Translations under genes and position numbers: made by a program
In this document: positions 1-10,326 of the stretch, one piece after another
Layout: the number at the start of each line of letters is the position of its first letter
Numbering within the stretch: position 1 is the first letter of the stretch
Assembly (NCBI RefSeq): GCF_003675875.1
Contig: NZ_RCDI01000003.1
Coordinates: forward strand, 186,001-250,000
DNA: 64,000 bases
Direction of reading: 5' to 3'
Origin: Halostella limicola
Lineage (GTDB): Archaea > Halobacteriota > Halobacteria > Halobacteriales > Natronoarchaeaceae
The notes under the pieces: generated by a model
What the model was told of the DNA's origin: nothing
The model's database searches: none
The model's input: the letters and a program-made list of their open reading frames with translations, nothing else

Positions 1-358
1 CTACCACACCGGCATCACGACGAGCACCGACTCCTTCTACGCCGGCCAGGGCCGCCCCGGGTTCGAGGGGTTCGAGGCCGCCGGCAGCGACGAACTGATC
101 GAGAGCCTGAAGGAGGCGAACGTCACGAACTTCGAGATGGAGGCGAGCGCCATCCTCACGCTCGCGAACATCTACGGCCTCCGGGCCGGCGCGGTCTGCT
201 CCGTCTACGCCAACCGCGAGACCGGCGAGTTCCGCACCGAAGGCGAGAGCCGCGCCGCCGAGACGGCCTCGCTCGCCGTCAAACTCCTCGCGAAGATGGA
301 CGAGAAGAAGGCCGAAGCCGGCGTCGACGAGTGGCACGCCGAGCTGAGTTTGGACTGA
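1..358 (+). CDS. udp: Nucleoside phosphorylase (uridine phosphorylase type), C-terminal part
   Basis: The 5' part lies outside the window; the reading frame enters at base 2 and ends at TGA 356-358. It reads through a Y-H-T-G-I-T-T-S-T-D-S-F-Y segment and then N-F-E-M-E-A-S-A-I, the signature in which the Glu of MEAS contacts the ribose in the PNP/UDP phosphorylase family. The enzyme would split a (pyrimidine) nucleoside with phosphate to a free base and ribose-1-phosphate in the cytoplasm. Subfamily (uridine phosphorylase rather than purine) is inferred from the resemblance of the tail to archaeal Udp; the N-terminal half needed to confirm it is not visible. It converges on the NADH dehydrogenase gene across a hairpin-rich spacer. 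Confidence 0.85.
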   Translation, partial: YHTGITTSTDSFYAGQGRPGFEGFEAAGSDELIESLKEANVTNFEMEASAILTLANIYGLRAGAVCSVYANRETGEFRTEGESRAAETASLAVKLLAKMDEKKAEAGVDEWHAELSLD

Positions 359-459
359 CGGCTCTTCTACCGTCGTTCGGCCGCGAGGAACCGCTTCGCC
401 GCGCGAAGCGTGTTCCGAGTCGGGGGAGGGCAGGCCTACGGATAACCGATAGACCCGTG

Positions 460-540
460 AGTGAGCGAAGCGAACGAACGGTCCGAGGAACCGTCGAGGG
501 ACGGCGAAGCCGTCGCGAGGCGGTGACGAAGTGATTTTGG
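460..540. repeat. Haloarchaeal intergenic GAGCGAAGCGAACGAACG-type repeat
   Basis: The spacer between the nucleoside phosphorylase and the NADH dehydrogenase carries a GTGAGTGAGCGAAGCGAACG segment followed by short complementary blocks (for example GACGGC-GAA-GCCGTC at about 504-518) and the run GTGACGAAGTGATTTTGGTC. I recognise this word pattern from many haloarchaeal intergenic regions, from memory and not from a search. A reading frame across it gives low-complexity Ser/Arg/Glu peptide and is not a gene. Confidence 0.55.
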
Positions 541-560
541 TCGAGCTTTTGCCGAGTCTC

Positions 561-591
561 GGGAAACCGGCGCGATAGCGCCGTGTTTCCC
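561..591. terminator. Long hairpin between convergent genes, likely bidirectional terminator or RNA-processing structure
   Basis: Bases 561-573 (gggaaaccggcgc) pair with 578-591 around a GATA loop, giving a 13-bp stem with one bulged T at 584. A second, outer pairing joins CTTTTGC (546-552) to GCAAAAG (602-608). The outer arm abuts the stop codon of the minus-strand NADH dehydrogenase gene (613), and the plus-strand phosphorylase gene ends at 358, so the structure is suited to ending transcripts from both sides. Terminator function is inferred from position and symmetry. Confidence 0.55.
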
Positions 592-612
592 GTCACGCAG
601 CGCAAAAGGTCG

Positions 613-1767
613 TTAAAGATCGCCCCAGGCCTTCGCCGCGCGGCCGACGCCGGCGATGTCGGCGATCCAGCGGGCGGCGATGCCCTTCTTCAGCGTCTCG
701 GCGGGGAACGAGCCGAAGGTGTTGATCGGGACGCCCTGCACGTCGTGGGCGACGGCCTTGTCGCCGATGGAGATGACCGTCCCCTTGTCCTTGTGGGTCC
801 AGGACTTGAGCGGGCGGTTCTGGACGGCGCGGGCGATGTTCTCGCCGGCGACCTCGGCGGCCTGCCAGGCGGCCTGGGCCGTCGGCGGGGCGGGGTTGTC
901 GTTCTGCTCGATGATCGCGGAGTCGCCGATGGCGAACACGCGCTCGTCACTGGTCTGGAACGTCGCGTCGGCGTTGACGCGGTTGTGCTCCTTGTCGAGG
1001 TCTGCGTCGTCCAGGGCGTCGCGGCCGGTGATGCCGCCGGTCCAGACGAACACGTCGTACTCCAGCGGGTCGCCCTCGTCGAAGTGGATGGCGTCCTCTT
1101 TGGCCTCGACGATGGGGTCGTCGGTGAGGATCTCGACGTCGGCCTGCTGCAGGCGCTTGCGGAGCGCGCCCTGCACCTCGGGGTCGTTGCCGGGGAAGAT
1201 CTCCTCCAGCGCCTCGACGAGGTAGATGTCGATGGGTGCCTGGTGCTTGTCGCGGAACTCCGCGACCTCGCCGGCGCTCTGGATGCCCGAGAGGCCGGCG
1301 CCGCCGATGACGACCTGCGCGGGGTCGTTCCGCGTCGCCTTCTGGGCGGCGGACTTGACCGACTGGTGGATCTCCAGGGCGTCGTCGAGGCTCTTCAGCG
1401 TCAGCGCGTTCTCGCGCATGCCGTCGATGCCGTAGAACGCGGTCTGGCTGCCGAGCCCGACGAGGACGTAGTCGTAGTCGATCGTGTCGCCGCTCGCGAG
1501 CTCCACCTCTCGGTCGTCGACGTCCAGGCCCGTGACCTCGTCCTGAACGAAGCGGGTCGTCGGCGACTTGATCTCGTCGACCGGGATCGTGATGTTCTCC
1601 TGGACCGACGGGTCGCGGATGCAGCGGTGGGACTCGTGGAGGACGAGGTGGTAGTCGGTCTCCGACACCCACGTCAGCTCCGCAGTGCTATCCAGTTCCT
1701 CTTCGAGTTGCTTGATAGCGCCCGCACCGGCGTAACCCGCGCCGAGCACGACGACCTTCGTTGTCAT
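613..1767 (-). CDS. ndh: Type II NADH dehydrogenase (FAD-dependent NADH:quinone oxidoreductase)
   Basis: 384 residues. An N-terminal FAD-binding motif G-A-G-Y-A-G is at residues 9-14, a second Rossmann motif for NADH, G-G-A-G-L-S-G, at about 155-161, and the third FAD segment V-F-A-I-G-D-S-A at about 277-284. This is the two-dinucleotide-domain architecture of NDH-2, which passes electrons from NADH to membrane quinone without pumping protons. There is no membrane span; the C-terminal amphipathic stretch (from about residue 350) probably gives peripheral membrane contact, as in the family. Length matches archaeal members. A sulfide:quinone-reductase relative is less likely because the redox Cys pair is absent. 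A single ATG at 1767 begins directly with the Rossmann strand, so the start is secure. Confidence 0.85.
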   Translation of the reverse strand: MTTKVVVLGAGYAGAGAIKQLEEELDSTAELTWVSETDYHLVLHESHRCIRDPSVQENITIPVDEIKSPTTRFVQDEVTGLDVDDREVELASGDTIDYDYVLVGLGSQTAFYGIDGMRENALTLKSLDDALEIHQSVKSAAQKATRNDPAQVVIGGAGLSGIQSAGEVAEFRDKHQAPIDIYLVEALEEIFPGNDPEVQGALRKRLQQADVEILTDDPIVEAKEDAIHFDEGDPLEYDVFVWTGGITGRDALDDADLDKEHNRVNADATFQTSDERVFAIGDSAIIEQNDNPAPPTAQAAWQAAEVAGENIARAVQNRPLKSWTHKDKGTVISIGDKAVAHDVQGVPINTFGSFPAETLKKGIAARWIADIAGVGRAAKAWGDL

Positions 1768-1904
1768 GACTCGAAATCGGGCACCCTCTGATACAAAGCC
1801 TTTGAAACACGCATCCGGTGGTTAGTGGTACCACACTGCTCGGTCCGCGGCCGCGACGGCCGCCGCTGCACGGGCGGGGAGAAGAGAGAAAGGAGCGGAG
1901 ACGA

Positions 1905-2438
1905 TCAGTGATCGGGTTCGCCGGCCGGCGCCTCCATTCCCTCGATCCGGAGAATGAGGATGTTGCTGGTGTCGTCTTTCCCGTCGACGACGCCGTCGAT
2001 CAGCAGCTTCGAGAGCGGGGTCGGCCCGACCGTCACCGAGTCGCCCTCGTGGAAGTCCCGGACGGAGCCCTGGAGGTGGATCTCGGCGCGACAGAGTTCG
2101 GGGTGGTGAACGCTGCTCAGGTCGATCTCCTCGACGTTGGCCTCGGTGACCTCCTCGCCCTCGTGGAACAGCGGGACCGCGGCCGGCTCGTCCATCTGCT
2201 GGATCTCCAGGGCCTCGTACGCCGTCGCGGTCGGCTTGTAGCCGCCCTTCGGACCGGGGACGCCTTCAACCAGCTGGAGCGCCTTCAGGCTCTGCATCTG
2301 GTTGCGGATGGTGCCGGGGTTCCGGTCGACCTCCTCGGCGATGTCCTCGCCCTTTACAGCGTCCTCCGTCTCCCGGTGGAGATTTATCAAAGCGTTTAGG
2401 ATAGTTTTCTGACTAGGGGTGAGCTCGATCGATGACAT
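1905..2438 (-). CDS. Winged-helix transcriptional regulator with C-terminal regulatory domain
   Basis: 177 residues from the ATG at 2438 (M-S-S-I-E-L-T-P). A longer frame begins at 2498, but a TATA box at 2461-2470 lies 24-32 bases upstream of 2438, which fits a leaderless transcript starting there. Residues about 5-75 form a helix-turn-helix: E-D-I-A-E-E-V-D-R-N-P-G-T-I-R-N-Q-M-Q-S-L-K-A-L matches the recognition-helix pattern, followed by a wing (G-P-K-G-G-Y-K-P-T). The remaining about 100 residues are a separate domain that I do not recognise with certainty. The family appears conserved in haloarchaea and may sense a small ligand. The target is unknown; it is separated by 137 bases from the downstream ndh gene and could regulate it. 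Confidence 0.75.
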   Translation of the reverse strand: MSSIELTPSQKTILNALINLHRETEDAVKGEDIAEEVDRNPGTIRNQMQSLKALQLVEGVPGPKGGYKPTATAYEALEIQQMDEPAAVPLFHEGEEVTEANVEEIDLSSVHHPELCRAEIHLQGSVRDFHEGDSVTVGPTPLSKLLIDGVVDGKDDTSNILILRIEGMEAPAGEPDH

Positions 2439-2460
2439 GGGGAATCCTTCGTAATAGATA

Positions 2461-2470
2461 TTCTTAAATC
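2461..2470 (-). promoter_or_regulatory. TATA box of the HTH regulator gene
   Basis: Read on the minus strand this is GATTTAAGAA, an archaeal box A. It sits about 25 bases upstream of the ATG at 2438 and decides the start of that gene in favour of a leaderless transcript. Confidence 0.65.
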
Positions 2471-2606
2471 CCGCGGTAACACCGGGTTTCCTGTACAACT
2501 ATGAAGGTACTACCGGCGTAGTGAATCTTTCTGATGCGGGACGCGAGCCGGGCCGCCGCCGGGACGAAACGATACTCCTTTGCGGTTGGTCGCCGGGGTC
2601 GGAAGT

Positions 2607-3527
2607 ATGAACGGCAAGCGCGTGCTCGTCACCGGCGGTGCCGGATTCATCGGGTCGAACTTGGCGAACCACCTCGCCGAGGAGAACGACGTGGTCGTCG
2701 TCGACGACCTCTATCTCGGCACGCCCGAGAACCTCAGAGACGACGTGGAGTTTCGCGACGCGAGCGTGCTGGACGAGGACCTGCCGACCGAAGGAGTGGA
2801 CGTGCTGTTCCACCTCGCGGCGCTGTCGTCGTACAAGATGCACGAGGAGGACCCGAAACGGGGAGCGCGAGTCAACGTCGAGGGGTTCGTCAACGCCGTG
2901 GAGCAGGTCCGCGAGGAGGGGTGTGACACGGTGGTCTACGCTTCGACGTCCTCTATCTACGGGGACCGCACCGAACCCTCGCCCGAGGCCATGGACGTGA
3001 ACGCTCGAACCGGCTACGAGGCCTCGAAGCTCTCGCGCGAGCAGTACGGCGACTACTTCTCGTACCACTACGACATGTCGATGGCGGGGATGCGCTTCTT
3101 CAGCGTTTACGAGGGGTTCGGTGGGGCGGAAGAACACAAGGGCGAGTTCGCCAACCTCATCGCGCAGTTCGCCGACGACATCGCCCACGGCGAGTCGCCG
3201 GTCATCTACGGCGACGGTACGCAGACCCGTGACTTCACCCACGTCGACGACATCGTCCGCGGTCTCGAGCTCGCGGCCGATCACGAACTCGACGGCATAT
3301 ACAACCTCGGCACCGGCGAGTCCTACAGTATCAACGAGCTGGTCGAGCGCCTGAACGAGGAACTCGGGACGGACGTGGAACCCGAGTACGTCGAGAACCC
3401 CATTCCCGAGAAGGTGTACGTCCACGACACGATGGCCGACATCTCGAAGATGAAAGCGGCGACCGGGTGGGAACCCGAGATAAGCTTCGGAGAAGGTCTC
3501 GAGCGGGTCTGCTCGCACTACGAGTAA
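2607..3527 (+). CDS. NAD-dependent epimerase/dehydratase (UDP-glucose 4-epimerase-like SDR)
   Basis: 306 residues. Start chosen at ATG 2607 because the Rossmann motif T-G-G-A-G-F-I-G-S then falls at residues 9-17, as in extended SDR enzymes; the frame is open for nine more codons upstream. The catalytic Y-x3-K is Y137-E-A-S-K141, with the Ser/Thr triad of Y-A-S-T-S-S-I-Y-G at 111-119. The family interconverts nucleotide-sugars such as UDP-glucose/UDP-galactose, or dehydrates them, feeding surface glycan and protein glycosylation. The exact substrate cannot be read from the sequence. No other glycan genes are adjacent, and it is followed by a small membrane protein on the opposite strand. Confidence 0.85.
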   Translation: MNGKRVLVTGGAGFIGSNLANHLAEENDVVVVDDLYLGTPENLRDDVEFRDASVLDEDLPTEGVDVLFHLAALSSYKMHEEDPKRGARVNVEGFVNAVEQVREEGCDTVVYASTSSIYGDRTEPSPEAMDVNARTGYEASKLSREQYGDYFSYHYDMSMAGMRFFSVYEGFGGAEEHKGEFANLIAQFADDIAHGESPVIYGDGTQTRDFTHVDDIVRGLELAADHELDGIYNLGTGESYSINELVERLNEELGTDVEPEYVENPIPEKVYVHDTMADISKMKAATGWEPEISFGEGLERVCSHYE

Positions 3528-3557
3528 TACTCCTCGCTCGACGCTCTTCGGAGTCGT

Positions 3558-3827
3558 TCATTCAAGCAGTGACGTTTCGTTGACCGGATAGCTCAGGAGG
3601 AAGAAGAAAGTGAAGATAGCAACGTACCTCGTGAGCGTCGTCATGATCCGGGGGAATCCGAATATTTCTATCCAAATGAGGCTGAGTACCCACGACATGA
3701 GGAATCCAAGCACCACGGAGGCGACGGCGACGAACCCCTGCAGTCGCTTCGACTCGTAATCGTCACAGCAACCCACGCGGTGCGAAGCGGTTCGAACGAT
3801 GCTGTCGTAGTACGGAATCAAGACCAA
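3558..3827 (-). CDS. Small hypothetical membrane protein, two predicted spans
   Basis: Not recognised. The frame is open for 89 codons from a TTG at 3827; a GTG at 3776 (codon 18) is an alternative start, so the N-terminus is uncertain. Two hydrophobic segments, about residues 31-53 and 60-80, would make a hairpin in the membrane with both ends on the same side. A Cys-Cys pair lies just before the first span. The DNA is visibly more AT-rich than its neighbours (for example the F-T-F-F-F-L-L-S-Y stretch), unlike the spurious antisense frames seen elsewhere here, which supports a real gene and hints at recent acquisition. It converges on the epimerase gene with a 30-base gap. Confidence 0.5.
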   Translation of the reverse strand: MVLIPYYDSIVRTASHRVGCCDDYESKRLQGFVAVASVVLGFLMSWVLSLIWIEIFGFPRIMTTLTRYVAIFTFFFLLSYPVNETSLLE

Positions 3828-3925
3828 TGGCGCAAAATAGTTCGGTTAGGTCGGCGTCCGCCAGGTCTGCGAACCGTACCGCTGAATCCGTTCGATTCCG
3901 GCGACGGCTCCCGCGCGTTTCGCGG

Positions 3926-3934
3926 GTTTTAATC
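3926..3934 (+). promoter_or_regulatory. TATA box of the arginase gene
   Basis: GTTTTAATC lies 24-32 bases before the ATG at 3958, the spacing expected for a leaderless haloarchaeal transcript. It follows a short CGCG-TTT-CGCG symmetric element at about 3913-3923. Confidence 0.6.
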
Positions 3935-3957
3935 CCTCCGCCGGCGGAGAACTCTCC

Positions 3958-4878
3958 ATGAACGACACTGTCAGAGTGACGGGCGTCCCCGCCGACTACG
4001 GTGCGAACCGTCGGGGCGTCGACATGGGCCCCTCGGCTATCAGGTACGCCGGCCTCGCCGAGGCGATCGAGCGAGCGGGCGGCGACGTCGCCGACGCGGG
4101 CGACCTCCCGGCGCCGCGAGCGGAGGAGCGCGACCCCGACCACATCGAACCCGACACGGGCGACGCGAAGTACGTCAACGAGATCGAGGAGGTCTGTACC
4201 CGCCTCGCCGACGCCACGGCCGACGCGATCGCCGACGGCGACACGCCGCTCGCTCTCGGCGGCGACCACTCCATCGCCATGGGGACCATCGGCGGCGCGG
4301 CCCGCGACGCGTCGATCGGGGTCGTGTGGTTCGACGCCCACGGCGACTTCAACACGCCGGCGACCTCCCCCAGCGGGAACGTCCACGGGATGCCGCTTGC
4401 CGCGGCGCTGGGCCACGGCGAACTCGGCGCGACGGACTGGGCGCACGCGCCCGGCCTCACCGAGGAGAACGTCGCCATCGTCGGTCTGCGGAGCGTCGAC
4501 GACGCCGAGAGCCAGGCGATCCGCGAGAGCGACGTGACCGCGTTCACGATGTCTGACATCGACGATCGCGGCGTCAACGACGTGGTCGAGGACGCACTCG
4601 ACGTGGCGACGGACGGCACCGACGGCGTCCACGTCAGCCTCGATCTGGACTGGCTCGACCCCAAGGAAGCGCCGGGCGTCGGCACACCCGTCCGGGGCGG
4701 CGTCAGCTACCGCGAGGCCCACTCTGCGATGGAGAAAGTCGCCGAGCGCGACGAGCGCGAGGGGGTCCTCCGGTCGATGGAACTCGTGGAGGTCAACCCC
4801 ATCCTCGACGAGCACAACGAGACCGCGCAGCTCGCCGTCGAACTGGCGGCCAGCGCGTTCGGCGACCGTATCCTCTAG
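3958..4878 (+). CDS. rocF: Arginase / ureohydrolase family protein
   Basis: 306 residues, the usual length of the ureohydrolase family. The binuclear manganese ligands are all present: H104 in G-G-D-H-S, D126/H128/D130 in F-D-A-H-G-D-F-N, and D229/D231 in S-L-D-L-D-W-L-D-P. The loop S139-G-N-V-H-G-M-P is the arginine alpha-carboxylate/amino-binding loop typical of arginase rather than agmatinase, so arginine hydrolysis to ornithine and urea is the preferred reading. Agmatinase remains possible, since haloarchaeal annotations of this family vary. The gene has its own TATA box, and its stop codon overlaps that of the convergent metallophosphoesterase gene in a shared CTAG. Confidence 0.8.
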   Translation: MNDTVRVTGVPADYGANRRGVDMGPSAIRYAGLAEAIERAGGDVADAGDLPAPRAEERDPDHIEPDTGDAKYVNEIEEVCTRLADATADAIADGDTPLALGGDHSIAMGTIGGAARDASIGVVWFDAHGDFNTPATSPSGNVHGMPLAAALGHGELGATDWAHAPGLTEENVAIVGLRSVDDAESQAIRESDVTAFTMSDIDDRGVNDVVEDALDVATDGTDGVHVSLDLDWLDPKEAPGVGTPVRGGVSYREAHSAMEKVAERDEREGVLRSMELVEVNPILDEHNETAQLAVELAASAFGDRIL

Positions 4879-5492
4879 TCCGGCGCGTCGAAGCGCTCCA
4901 GTTCCAGCGTCGCCGGATCGAGCCGGTAGTAGCTCTCCCAGACCGGTTCCAGGCCGACGAGCCGTGTTTCCTCGAACCGTCCCTCTGCGTGGCGGTGGTG
5001 GTGGCCCACGAGACACAGATCCGGCCGAAGGGTCCGCAGGATGTCGTCGACGTGGGCGCTCCCCCGCCCCATGAGCCCCTGCGGCGCCTCGTGCGTGAGG
5101 AACACGTCGACGTCGTCGAGCGCCATCGCCGCCCGCACGTCCTCGTGCGTGAAGTGCCGGCGCCGGTCGCCGGCGAGGTCGTCGCGCGACTTCTCGTACT
5201 GCGTCGGCGCGTAGTTGCCGGAGAGGCCGGCGACCCTGATGCCCTCCACGTCCGCCGCGGTGCTCGCTAACAGGCGGGCGTTTCGCTCCCCGAGCGTTGC
5301 GTTCTCCCGCATCGACGCTATCACGTCGAAGTCCTCGTTGTTGCCGGCGACGAAGTACGTCGGGACCGGCAGGTCGTAGTGCTCCAGATCGCCGACGTGA
5401 AGCGCGACGTCCGCGCCGGCGGCGTCGTAGGCGGCGAGGAGCGCCTCGCGGTTCTCCGGGTCGGACGCGTGCGCGTCGCCGAGCACGAGCAT
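4875..5492 (-). CDS. Calcineurin-like metallophosphoesterase
   Basis: 205 residues starting M-L-V-L-G-D-A-H. The metallophosphoesterase blocks appear in order: G-D-A-H (residues 5-8), G-D-L-E-H-Y-D (about 38-44), G-N-N-E-D (about 54-58, the GNHE/D block), T-H-E-A-P (about 135) and G-H-H-H (about 163-166), giving the two-metal site. Such small single-domain archaeal enzymes hydrolyse phosphodiesters or phosphomonoesters (YfcE-like); the substrate is unknown. It lies 150 bases downstream of gyrA on the same strand but is probably not functionally tied to it. Confidence 0.85.
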   Translation of the reverse strand: MLVLGDAHASDPENREALLAAYDAAGADVALHVGDLEHYDLPVPTYFVAGNNEDFDVIASMRENATLGERNARLLASTAADVEGIRVAGLSGNYAPTQYEKSRDDLAGDRRRHFTHEDVRAAMALDDVDVFLTHEAPQGLMGRGSAHVDDILRTLRPDLCLVGHHHRHAEGRFEETRLVGLEPVWESYYRLDPATLELERFDAPD

Positions 5493-5642
5493 GCGCGCGC
5501 TACGACCGCCTCGCGGAAAGGCGCTCGGAACGAAGCGCCCTGCTCGTCGGTACGGCCGACGCGGACGCGTTGCTCGTGGCGATAGAGCGGGCGCGCGACC
5601 GGCAGTGAAGGCGAAAAAGAACGGACGGAAAGACGGCGGTCG

Positions 5643-8093
5643 TTACTCGTCGCTTCCCGGAATGACGTCGACGCTCGCGACCGTGTCGCCCTCGACGACG
5701 TCCATCACGGTGACGCCCATCGTGTTCCGCCCGACCGAGGAGACGTCGTTCGCGCGGGTGCGCATGATCTGGCCCCGGTCGCTCATGGCGACGAGGTCGT
5801 CTGCCTCGCCGACGGACTTCACCGAGACGACGCGGCCGTTGCGCTCGCCGGTCTTGATGTCGATGAGGCCCTTGCCGTAACGGGACTGGGTGCGGTACTC
5901 CGACAGCGGCGTGCGCTTCCCGTAGCCGTTCTCGGTGACGGTCAGCAGGGCGCGGTCGTCGCCCTCGTCGGTCGCGACGAGGCCCGCGACCTCGTCGTCG
6001 CCCTCCAGCTTGATCGCGCCGACGCCGCGGGCGTTGCGGCCCATCTCGCGGACCTCCGCCTCGTCGAACCGGATCGTCATGCCGTTCCGCGTGGCGACGA
6101 CGAGGTCCTCGCTGCCGTCGGTCACCGCCACGTCGACGAGCTCGTCGCCGTCCTCTAAGTCCGCGGCGATGATGCCGGTCGAGAGGATGTTCTCGAACTC
6201 CGCGGCGGCGGTGCGCTTGATGTAGCCGTCGCGGGTGACGGTCGTGACGCACTCGTCGGCCTCGAACTCGTCGGTGGCGACGACGGCGGTTATCTCCTCG
6301 CCGTCGTCGAAGTCGATGAGGTTGACCGCGGACTTGCCGCGAGCGGTCCGGCTCATCTCGGGGATCTCGTAGGTCTTCAGGCGGTACACCTGCCCCTGGT
6401 TCGTGAAGCAGAGCAGGTAGTCGTGCGTGTTCGCGCGGAACACCTTCGAGACGCGGTCGCCCTCCTTCACGTCGACGCCGATGATCCCCTTCCCGCCGCG
6501 GTTCTGCGGGTCGAAGCGGTCGAGAGGCATCCGTTTCACGTAGTCGTCCTCGGTGACGACGACGATCACGTCCTCCTCGGGGATGAGGTCCTCGTGGGTG
6601 ACGGTGCCCTCGTCTTCGACGATGCTCGTCTTGCGGTCGTCGGCGTACTCCTCTTTGATCTCGCGGAGCTCCTCTTTGATCACGGCGAGGAGCTCGTCCT
6701 CGTCGCCGAGGATGGTTTCGAGGCGCTCGATGCGCTCCTGGACCTGCTCGTACTCCTCTTTGATCTCGGCGGCCTCCATCGACGTGAGGCTGCCGAGCTG
6801 CATCCGGACGATGTGGTCGGCCTGGTCCTGCGAGAAGTCGTACGCCTCGATCAGCGCCTCCTTCGCGGCGTCGCGGTCCTCGGCGTCCTGGATCCGGTCG
6901 ACCACGTCGTCGACGTTTTCCAGCGCCGTCAGGCGGCCTTCGAGGATATGCGCGCGGTCCTCGGCCTCGTCGAGGTCGTACTGGCTGCGCCGGCGAACGA
7001 CCTCCTTGCGGTGCGCGACGTACTCCTCGAGGGTCTCCTTCAGCGTCAGGACCCGGGGCTGGCCGTCGACCAGCGCGAGGTTGATGACGCCGAAGGTGGT
7101 TTCGAGGTGGTGTTCGAGCAGCTGGTTCTTCACGACCTCGGCGTTCGCGCCGCGCTTGAGTTCGATGACGACGCGGACGCCGTTGCGGTCGGACTCGTCG
7201 CGCAGGTCGCGGACGCCCTCGATCTTCCCCTCGTTGACGTCCTCGGCGATGCGCTCGACGAGGCGGGCCTTGTTCGCCTGGAAGGGGACCTCCGTGATGA
7301 CGATGCGCTCGTCGTCCTCGACCTCGAACTCGGCGCGGACGCGGACCCGACCGCGACCGGTCGAGTACGCGGAGTAGATGGCGTCGCGGCCGACGATGTT
7401 CGCGCCGGTCGGGAAGTCGGGGCCCTTGACGTGCTCCATCAGGTCGTCGACGTCGCAGTCCGGGTTGTCGATGAGGTGGACAGTCGCGTCGATCACCTCG
7501 CCGAGGTTGTGCGGGGGGATGTTCGTCGACATCCCGACGGCGATGCCCGACGAGCCGTTGACCAGCAGGTTCGGGAACGCCGAGGGCAGCACCTCGGGCT
7601 CCATGAGCCGGTCGTCGTAGTTCGATTGGTAGTCGACGGTGTCCTTCTCGATGTCGGCGAGCAGTTCCTCCGAGATGGGGCTCATCCGGGCTTCCGTGTA
7701 CCGCATTGCGGCCGCGGGGTCGCCGTCCATCGAGCCGAAGTTCCCCTGGCCGTCGACCAGCGGGTAGCGCATCGAGAAGTCCTGGGCCATCCGCGTCAGC
7801 GTGTCGTAGATGGGGCCGTCGCCGTGCGGGTGGTAGTCACCCATCGTCTCGCCCACCACGGACGAGGACTTGCGGTGGCTCGATCCGCTGGTCACGCCCA
7901 TCTCGTGCATCGCGTAGAGGATGCGCCGGTGGACCGGCTTGAGGCCGTCCCGGACGTCCGGCAGGGCGCGGCCGGCGATGACGCTCATCGCGTAGTCGAT
8001 GTAGCTCTGCTCCATCTCGTCCTCGATGCGGACGCGCTCGACGCGCGCCGCGTCGGCGTCTACGTCCGTCGGATCTGGCGATTCCGAACTCAT
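5643..8093 (-). CDS. gyrA: DNA gyrase subunit A
   Basis: 816 residues. With GyrB it introduces negative supercoils at the expense of ATP. The N-terminal breakage-reunion domain carries the catalytic Tyr132 in M-R-Y-T-E-A-R-M. The quinolone-region segment reads [10 protein letters not shown], so the position equal to E. coli Ser83 is Gly93 while Asp87 is kept as Asp97. A coiled-coil segment (about 430-500) follows, then the C-terminal DNA-wrapping beta-pinwheel with the GyrA box Q-N-R-G-G-K-G. The ATG lies one base after the gyrB stop, so the two are co-transcribed. Haloarchaea are known to have a bacterial-type gyrase acquired by ancient transfer. Confidence 0.97.
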   Translation of the reverse strand: MSSESPDPTDVDADAARVERVRIEDEMEQSYIDYAMSVIAGRALPDVRDGLKPVHRRILYAMHEMGVTSGSSHRKSSSVVGETMGDYHPHGDGPIYDTLTRMAQDFSMRYPLVDGQGNFGSMDGDPAAAMRYTEARMSPISEELLADIEKDTVDYQSNYDDRLMEPEVLPSAFPNLLVNGSSGIAVGMSTNIPPHNLGEVIDATVHLIDNPDCDVDDLMEHVKGPDFPTGANIVGRDAIYSAYSTGRGRVRVRAEFEVEDDERIVITEVPFQANKARLVERIAEDVNEGKIEGVRDLRDESDRNGVRVVIELKRGANAEVVKNQLLEHHLETTFGVINLALVDGQPRVLTLKETLEEYVAHRKEVVRRRSQYDLDEAEDRAHILEGRLTALENVDDVVDRIQDAEDRDAAKEALIEAYDFSQDQADHIVRMQLGSLTSMEAAEIKEEYEQVQERIERLETILGDEDELLAVIKEELREIKEEYADDRKTSIVEDEGTVTHEDLIPEEDVIVVVTEDDYVKRMPLDRFDPQNRGGKGIIGVDVKEGDRVSKVFRANTHDYLLCFTNQGQVYRLKTYEIPEMSRTARGKSAVNLIDFDDGEEITAVVATDEFEADECVTTVTRDGYIKRTAAAEFENILSTGIIAADLEDGDELVDVAVTDGSEDLVVATRNGMTIRFDEAEVREMGRNARGVGAIKLEGDDEVAGLVATDEGDDRALLTVTENGYGKRTPLSEYRTQSRYGKGLIDIKTGERNGRVVSVKSVGEADDLVAMSDRGQIMRTRANDVSSVGRNTMGVTVMDVVEGDTVASVDVIPGSDE

Positions 8094-8094
8094 G

Positions 8095-10326
<2,232 letters not shown>

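Noticed and set aside
331-534. Small frame through the intergenic repeat after the nucleoside phosphorylase
   Set aside because: It encodes Ser/Arg/Glu repeats produced by the GAGCGAAGCGAACG words and has no start context.
583-1791. 402-codon frame on the plus strand opposite ndh
   Set aside because: It lies antisense to a clear NADH dehydrogenase; its Val/Leu/Arg/Asp-rich repetitive translation is typical of GC-rich antisense frames.
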